Source: Stromatinia cepivora (Eukaryota > Ascomycota > Leotiomycetes > Helotiales > Sclerotiniaceae). Taken from it: DNA of 64,000 nucleotides. Each line of letters starts with the position of its first letter. Within the stretch, counting starts at the first letter, position 1. The position numbers and the translations under genes are program-made. The notes beneath the pieces are model-generated. The model was given only the letters and a program-made list of their open reading frames with translations, had not been told where the DNA came from and ran no database searches. Shown here in pieces: positions 57,691 through 64,000 of the stretch. The stretch is from the NCBI GenBank assembly GCA_014898415.1, contig RCTD01000022.1, positions 992,001-1,056,000 of the forward strand, written 5' to 3'.

Positions 57691-60600
57691 CTAACACAAC
57701 CTCCTCAACCCCTCCACCACGCCCCTCAAATCCTCCGCCCTAACCCCCAAGCCCCCACAAATGCTCTCCTGCACCGCGCCCTCCAAATCCAAAAACCGTT
57801 CAATCAACTCCCCATCCACAAATCGAAAGGGTTCACTCGTTTCCCTCACGGCCGATACATACGATCTATATTTATCGAAATCGAGATTGCCGGGGCTGAA
57901 TTCGATGGGAGTGGGGAAGGAGGGGTCTGTGAGAGAGCGGGTTGGGAGAGATGCCAGGCGGGTTTGGAGACGCATTAGGAGGTCTTGGTTTTGAGGGGGG
58001 ATGAGGGAGAAGAGGTAGATGGAACCTTCGGTCTGGATTGTGGTTGTTAGAAGATGAGATGGGATTAGTTGGGAAAGGGGAAGGGGAAACGTACTGTTGC
58101 GACGAAAGCTCGAGGGATTAATAATGCATCTTTGGATATTTCTACATTAATCCTTTTTATCTTATTTACCATCTCTCCCAAATTCATTTCACAGAGAACC
58201 TCAAGCTTGAGTTTATCTTCCTTGGTAACTCCTTCGCGATTCCTCTTTAGCACAATGAGATTCCCATCATGATCTGATTCCAAATAAGTGTCTGTATCTA
58301 CCTCGGCTACACTCGTTGCGAAAACTTGTTGTGCATGTCTTCCCACTTCCTCGAGTTTGTCTGGTAGGCCGTCTGCACCAGGTGTATATTCGACGAGGGC
58401 GACGGATTTCATGATATCGGCTACGGCTATTATGTTACCTCTGATATCAATATCGATTGGACATGTTGAACAGCGATAAGCAGCAACTTTTCGAAGATTG
58501 GCAGTAGTACGAGACGTTTCTTCGTAATCGTACATGACAACGGTTTTATTAAGTGCCGCCACAATTTTACCATTAAGAACACCAATGCACCTGCAAGAGC
58601 CTTTGAGAGTGTGAGAAGCAATTATGTATGGAGTTCTGTCGCTATTGACACCGAAGATGAGAAGACGTCCACGAATATTTACATCGTGGTCATGGAGGAA
58701 ACTGGTACCAACGAGAAAGCGCTCGACTAGTTCACCATCTCCATATTTTGTTGGAAGTTCGGCTCGTATAACACTTTCGATGATTTCGTCATTGGGTGGT
58801 AAGTAAAATGGCTCGCCTAGTTCGCCGAAAACGACCTCATCCACCAATCTAAAGGAAGTAGTGACGATTTCTTGTCCTTTCGTTAATTCACGTTTGATGG
58901 CTCCGATAGCGAATGCTCTCTCTTTGGCCGAGTATGCTATTCTCCTGACAGTCTCACCAATCGGTAAAGTTCTGACATGTGTTCTCCGTTCATTGTCGAT
59001 GACTGAGAGTTTGAGCTCATTCGTTGTAGCCACGACTACTGAATCAGGATATGCTTCACTGTTGAATGAGCATACTGTGACTGCATCTTCAGCTGTAACA
59101 GCCGAATACACAGTTCTACCCTCAGAACCATATATTAAACTAGGATGTTCACAAGTTGCAAAAACATTGAAAGTGGTATTATCCCGTGGCAAAATTTGAA
59201 GTCGTGCCTGTTGTGTACCGAGCACAATACTCTTTCGTCCAGAAAGTGAAAAATTCTCACTATCGACATTGAAACTCAACACAATACCATCTTCCATACT
59301 CACAAATAATGTTGGACCCGAAAGTTCCGGAGGTAAAATTTGAGTGAGAGCAATGTCTCTCGGTATAGAAGCACCATCGTTTCGTCGTAAATCTTCGGAT
59401 ACGATAGTGTTGAGAGTTTTTAGATCAAGTAGAGAAACTGATCCTGATTTCCATAAACCAATAACACCTACATCTCCTAATAATTGAGGTACATGTATGC
59501 AAGCTACTTGATCATCCCCAAGCTCCTGAAATGCAACTTCAGCTAGATTTTGTTGAATTGATAAAGTGACCAATGTACGTCCATTAGATGAGAGTAAAAT
59601 GTAGTTCTGGTTCCCCGAAGCTGCTGTGATTATTTGTCCGTAAGGAGGTTGCCATCGATGCCCGGGAGATTTGCCATGCATTGCCACCTCATGTTGGGTG
59701 ACTTGTAGTATGCAACCATTATCGAGATTATAAATGAGTAATGTTTCCGAGGTAGCCGATAAATTTCTAATGGTGTCAACCTCTTCAATGTCTCCTTGTG
59801 TATCGAACTTGAAGAATCTAGTTTCTGTGGAAAACGACACTACAAGAGTATCATTCGGTAGACTCGGACCAGAATGTAATGCGAAAACCTTACGAATACC
59901 CTCCATTTCGGCAAGTATTGCAATATCGTCAAGTCCAACCCCACTTCGGACACTTCTTAAACTTCCTCCCTCAAACCCTCCACTGCCCGTGACTAATCGA
60001 GCCTGGCCTGAAGAATATTCATTCAATTGGGTCTCCCCCTCTCTCCCACCCATATCCATGATTGTGAAGTCTAATATGGGCGCGATATTCGGTAGTACCT
60101 GTAGCACCGCAACACCATGATCCGAACTCTCCAAATCTATTTGAATGACTTGATTGTCTGCCTCATGCGAAGCAACATAAAACACTCCATTTCCCAGGTT
60201 CTCTAAAGACGTAGGCTTAGATACCTGGCCTAGTTTCGAAACCTTCATTCCAGTAACTGTAGCACCATCGACCAGTATCGTGAAAAGGTATAAAAACCCA
60301 TAATCATCTCCCAGCAGATAATTCCTCTCATCTATTGGTTCCCACGCAGCCCATAATACAGCCTCATCCAGCGCATATTCGACAATGGCTTTACTCTCAT
60401 CATCCAGATACGTAAACTTCGTCTCTCCTAGAACAACCACTCCTCCTAGATTAGCCTTCGCCGTCGTCGCATTCCTAACAATATATCTCTTGCTCCCCTC
60501 ATCTTCCCCCTTCGGAACCGGTATGATATGCATAGCCCCAACACACAAATCATCCACATCATTCTCCCTATTTTTCTTCGGATCAAACTGCAAATTGGGA

Positions 60601-61289
60601 TGCCCTTTATCATCCAACATCCTATATGTCGCTAACCTCACATTCTCCCTCGCATCTTGGTAGAGTAACGCTAACTTCGGTTGTTTGGTATCCGTATATA
60701 GAAATGCACTCGCCCTAACCTTCATCTCCGAAATCCTAACTTGTTCCGGTTTCTCCAGATAATCCGTCTTGCCTCCCCTCGGCTTCACAATCTTCACCAA
60801 ATTTAACACTCCCTCATACAATTCCATAACCAGTAATCGACCCGTCGGATCCACAAGACATCTATCCTTACTTTCCGAATCCCGCATATGTTCTTGGGAA
60901 ATATCGACAAATGATTGCATGGTATCCAATTTGTGCGTGTTGGGATTCCACATCACGGTAAAGTATTGTGCTCGAACGGTTCCTACGAAGAGATGATCGG
61001 TTCTGGATCCGGCGGGTTGGATCTTTTGGAGCATGGATATGCGGCCGTATATAGATTTTGAGTATGCCATTGTAAGGCCTTCTTCTGTGGCCCTCCATAT
61101 TTCCAATCGATTTGCTTTGCTGTTTAGAGATTAGTATATGGTTGAGTTGTGAGTTCGTATCATGATATGGAAGCTTGTATAGAATGTTACTTACGCAAGT
61201 ACTAGACATTCCTCTCTGTGATCTAGAAGGTTCAATCGTAATGTAAGACGTACACTACTTGGTCGATGTACCGGTGCTAAATACGCCAT
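57691..61289 (-). CDS. ddb1: DNA damage-binding protein 1 (DDB1)
   Basis: Large three-propeller WD40-like adaptor of the CUL4 ubiquitin ligase, used in nucleotide excision repair, replication licensing and heterochromatin. Exons are 61289-61195, 61119-58095 and 58032-57691, with introns of 75 and 62 bp (GT-AG). They join to 1,153 residues, close to the usual length of about 1,140. Exon 1 encodes MAYLAPVHRPSSVRLTLRLN then LLDHREECLVLA. Exon 2 continues KANRLEIWRATEEGL. Propeller segments are ILQKIQPAGSRTDHLFVG-like, LLGDDYGFLYLFTI, DLGNGVFYVASHEADN-like and ITAASGNQNYILLSSNGRTL. The CPSF_A part (about 800-1,100) has SFRLVDEVVFGELGEPFYLP, VNRLLIFGV-like GRLLIFGVNSD, CRCIGVLNGKIVAALNKTVV and the ending ESDHDGNLIVLKRN. 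The C-terminus reads GSIYLFSLIPPQNQDLLMRL and IERFLDLE, as in DDB1 rather than CPSF160 or Rse1. Confidence 0.93.
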
Positions 61290-61698
61290 GTTAAATATCC
61301 CAATGGCGTGGACAAAAGGTTTGTAATAGTTGCTTATTTGTGTGGGAGGGGGAGCTTATGATATAAATAAAGTATAGCTCCTGTTGTTTGTCTGATAACG
61401 ATGCCGGCACTTTTTATCGTTATCACCTACATTCGGATTTAAGAAAGACTTCCCCTCAAACTCCTCTTAAGCATTTATACTTTAGATGACACTTAGATTT
61501 ACGGATGATGCAAATATACATAAATTTGATTGTTCAAAAACTGTTCATTTTCATATCAAATCAAGGACACACAACATAAAGTAGTGCGGCTGAAGTATGT
61601 TCAACTGTCTACTTAAAAATCTCGTCTACCAAAGCATATGCGGGGGTATCTATCTTTTTGATTTTATACGCCAGAGAATGCACCCATATCATACAATT
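61290..61698. other. Promoter region of ddb1 and 3' end of rpc37
   Basis: Both genes run leftwards, so this 409-bp gap holds the rpc37 3' end and the ddb1 promoter. No separate gene. Confidence 0.6.
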
Positions 61699-62750
61699 CT
61701 ATTCTTCATCATCGAGATCGATTGTTTGAGCATCCACCTTAGCCCTTGACATCTTCGCAGCATTATTTGGCGCACTGATTGTATCAATATATGCCATGTC
61801 ATCCATCCCGGTGGTCAACCTGGGCACCGCATCAATCGAGAGTGCTTGCTCATCTCCATTCTCATCTTGTTCAGGATAAATAAACATGTTTTCATGATAG
61901 CACTCCCAAGCGGCTTGATGATCCTCGTCGATGTATCGATGTTTTACCCATTGTTCCTGTTGCGCAGCAGAAATTCGTACGGCAATATTATCACTCCTAT
62001 CTTCCTCTCCATCAATATTTGACTTAACTGTCATATGAATAGCTCGAGCTTCGGTAGCCTTGGGTGCAGGTCCTTCCCGCGGACGGTTTTGCTTTTCCTG
62101 TTCTACGTGTGCGTCGATGTGATGAAATTGAGGTCTCATTTGTACCATATGGTCAATAGGGGTGAGATGAAGTTTGTCTAGGTTGAATTAGCATTTTGCC
62201 TGGGAATAAAGCAACATCTCTATTTACCTTTTTGAAAAGCTCCCAGAAAGTAATTAGGACTATTTTTGTCGGCTGGAATTATTTGACCACCAAGAGTTTG
62301 CTTCACCAAAACCTGTTCACTTCGAATAGCACCTTCAAAATCCGCCAGTACTTTCTCAGGATCAAGTTCTTGTGCCCTTCCTCTTCCTCTTTGATTTGGT
62401 TGTGCGCCTCCAATTCCAAATCCACCTGGTAAACCATGACTTCCGCCGCCCTTAACCATATTACTCTTCTTAATAGCATCTCCCCATTTCACACCCTTAT
62501 CTTTATCATAATTCCTACGCGCGTCAATTGGAACATCCATTTCAACCATTCCGGCTTTTGGTTTCGTTCGAAATTTGAGAGGTTGAGCATCATTTGATCC
62601 GGCATATCGTTGCTCAATATCGCGATTTGGGAATTGTAATATGTAGATTTCCCGACCTTCGGAAATGTGAGGTTTAATGAAAATATCATAGGAGCTGATT
62701 ATTGGATCATCCTCTCCATCTATATCGGTATCCATATTAAAGTCTGTCAT
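61699..62750 (-). CDS. rpc37: RNA polymerase III subunit Rpc37 (RPC5/Sin family)
   Basis: Subunit of the TFIIF-like Rpc53/Rpc37 subcomplex of RNA polymerase III, needed for termination and reinitiation on tRNA and 5S genes. Exons are 62750-62228 and 62177-61699 with a 50-bp intron, 333 residues in total. The N-terminal acidic stretch is MTDFNMDTDIDGEDDPIISS. Family motifs follow: YDIFIKPHISEGREIYILQF, PNRDIEQRYAG, LKFRTKPKAGMVEMDVPID, WGDAIKKS, KQTLGGQIIPADKN and YFLGAFQKGKDKLHLTPIDH across the intron. Then come VQMRPQFHHIDAHVEQE and an acidic tail ending TIDLDDEE. The start at 62750 is preferred over an upstream in-frame ATG at 62795, because the family begins shortly before the acidic segment. 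Confidence 0.9.
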
Positions 62751-63123
62751 GTTTGTTGTTTGTAAATAATATGTACAATTGTAATGTTGGATCAATTCAA
62801 GTCTTGGACTTTTTCAATTATCAAAATGTCTGGGACTTGAAGAACTACAAGGATTATTTAGCTCCAATAATTGGAATCCGACATCCGACAAATTTATATC
62901 GATAAGCTGCCAAGGCTGCATCAAGTGCATCAACGCTAATATTAAACAAGTAAAGCCCGAACTCCGATGACGAACCACCTACACACCAAGAGTCAGCTTC
63001 GCCCACGAACAGAGATATTTGATTTCGCATAAAACCACTCCTTCAATCATCTTTCTTTTCCAATAAAACAATTCCCCAATCTACAAAAACCACACATACA
63101 TTTATTCATCAACAAAGTCAAAA
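62751..63123. promoter_or_regulatory. Divergent promoter between rpc37 and the Pmp3/Sna-type gene
   Basis: A 373-bp gap between two diverging start codons; both promoters must lie here. The right side has CA-rich leader sequence before ATG 63124. No individual elements are assigned. Confidence 0.6.
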
Positions 63124-63751
63124 ATGTGCTCATCCGATATCTTTCTCGGCTTAATCGCCATCCTCTTTCCCCCTCTAGCAGGTAAGCATATCATCTCCAA
63201 CTTTCCCATCCTTCCAAAATTTTCCAACGACTAGATACCACAACCCACTCACATTCTACAACCCACTCACATTCCACAACCCGCTCACATTCCACAACAT
63301 CTATCCATACATCCATCCACTAACCACCCCTCTAGTCTGGGTAAAACGCGGCCTCTGCTCCGCCGACTCCCTAATCAACATTCTCCTCTGCATGCTCGGA
63401 TTCCTCCCAGGTCTCCTACACGCCTGGTACATAATTGCCAAGTTCCCCGATGAAGAATACAACTACGACAGTATCCCCGACTCGGAAGGCGCTCGTGTAA
63501 CCTATGTTGTTGTACAGGGACCTAGTGGGAGATCTCAACGAGTGCCTAAGAATCAGAGAGTGCAGCGTCAACAACAGGGCTATGGAACTACGGCTCCTAT
63601 GGAAGCACCCACGGTTCAACAGCAGCAGAATGGTACATGGGCGACGGCAGGTGAGGGGCAGGCGCAGGGTGGGGAGGGAAGTAGTGGTGCGGTGCCTCCT
63701 TCGTATGCAGAGGCTGTTAAAGGAGATCATAAGGTGCAGTCGAGGGATTAG
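63124..63751 (+). CDS. Pmp3/Sna family (UPF0057) small membrane protein
   Basis: Small hydrophobic membrane protein of the Pmp3/Sna family (PF01679). Pmp3 members affect membrane potential and salt tolerance; Sna2/3/4 members traffic to the vacuole. Exons are 63124-63181 and 63336-63751; the intron is 63182-63335 (154 bp). They join to 157 residues. The core is MCSSDIFLGLIAILFPPLAV, then WVKRGLCSADSLINILL, CMLGFLPGLLHAWYII and AKFPDEEYNYD: two transmembrane helices with the family's PP and G-x-L-PG marks. A long soluble Gln/Gly-rich tail holds VPPSYAEAV near the C-terminus. PPSY is a PPxY motif of the kind bound by WW domains of Rsp5/Nedd4 ubiquitin ligases, as in yeast Sna3/Sna4. The tail makes it Sna-like rather than Pmp3-like. 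Confidence 0.92.
63238..63300. repeat. Minisatellite inside the Pmp3/Sna gene intron
   Basis: About three copies of an 18-20 bp unit of the form CACAACCC-CTCACATTC (CCACTCACATTCTACAAC, then CCACTCACATTCCACAAC, then CCGCTCACATTCCACAAC). It lies fully within the 154-bp intron. Confidence 0.85.
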
Positions 63752-64000
63752 AGTGGAGGTGATAAGGATCGCGAAATGATCAATGGGATCCTATGATATG
63801 AATGGAGGATGAAGGATGGATTAGGGATACCAAGGGAGGTTTGATTATGGGTAGACCGATGCGGACTGGCGTAATTTGGGTAATTTGGGCAGGCATGACG
63901 CTTTCAGGTTTTAATGCAGGAGTTTTTGATATTTTGATTTGCTTTCACACGGCATAACACCCCAGCACAAAAACATGTATTGGAACTTTCTTCTCAGCAA
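63752..64000. other. 3' flank of the Pmp3/Sna gene
   Basis: Presumed 3' UTR and intergenic DNA up to the window edge. Nothing recognised. Confidence 0.4.

Noticed and set aside
59734..60120. 128-codon plus-strand ORF opposite ddb1
   Set aside because: Shadow of the long ddb1 exon.
1..64000. CRISPR arrays, rRNA genes, intact tRNA genes, bacterial-style operons
   Set aside because: No regularly spaced repeats with unique spacers, no rRNA-like stretches and no full tRNA cloverleaf were seen; introns and gene families are fungal.

Overview
The window looks like nuclear DNA of a filamentous ascomycete, most likely a leotiomycete such as Sclerotiniaceae (Botrytis/Sclerotinia/Monilinia type). The species call is inference from gene content and style, not a database match. 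Supporting signs are short 48-230 bp GT-AG introns, a Zn2Cys6 regulator, a cerato-platanin, a tannase/feruloyl esterase, an OPT transporter, and blocks of very AT-rich transposon debris that look mutated by repeat-induced point mutation (RIP: C to T and G to A).

Layout. 1-1463 (-): 5' part of an OPT oligopeptide transporter, cut by the window edge. 2379-3937 (-): decayed F-box gene. 5-12 kb: gene-poor, with a foldback, a 564 bp TIR element and a 505 bp hAT-like element. 12181-15846 (+): long intronless FNIP/Lst4-like protein with two short uORFs in its leader. 16-26 kb: gene desert with a gag-only LTR retrotransposon with intact LTRs and target duplication, a second hAT-like copy and a TA-flanked TIR element. 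26648-28445 (+): secreted tannase family protein interrupted by an in-frame TAG. 28.9-42 kb: second desert with a TTA-flanked PIF/Harbinger-like MITE, a decayed Cys-rich ORF, a tandem array of broken gene copies, a 34-base C run and a full-length RIP-ruined Tc1/mariner element. 42654-44976 (+): Zn2Cys6 transcription factor. 46044-47566 (+): Asa1 WD40 protein. 50256-50711 (-): cerato-platanin. 53477-54229 (+): membrane-anchored GNAT-like protein. 55540-56853 (+): mitochondrial 3-hydroxyisobutyrate dehydrogenase. 57691-61289 (-): DDB1. 61699-62750 (-): RNA polymerase III subunit Rpc37. 63124-63751 (+): Pmp3/Sna-type membrane protein.

The right third (53-64 kb) is ordinary compact housekeeping DNA. 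The rest alternates single genes with repeat-rich, RIP-scarred deserts. Two genes meet TORC1-related biology: the Lst4-like protein (Rag GTPase regulation) and Asa1 (ASTRA/TTT complex, PIKK biogenesis). They are not adjacent and no operon-like logic is implied. The two secreted proteins (tannase family, cerato-platanin) fit a plant-associated lifestyle. I found no tRNA, rRNA or CRISPR array that I can defend. I saw no clearly new multi-gene system; the most unusual items are the gag-only LTR element, the tannase-family stop codon and the tandem array of broken genes.
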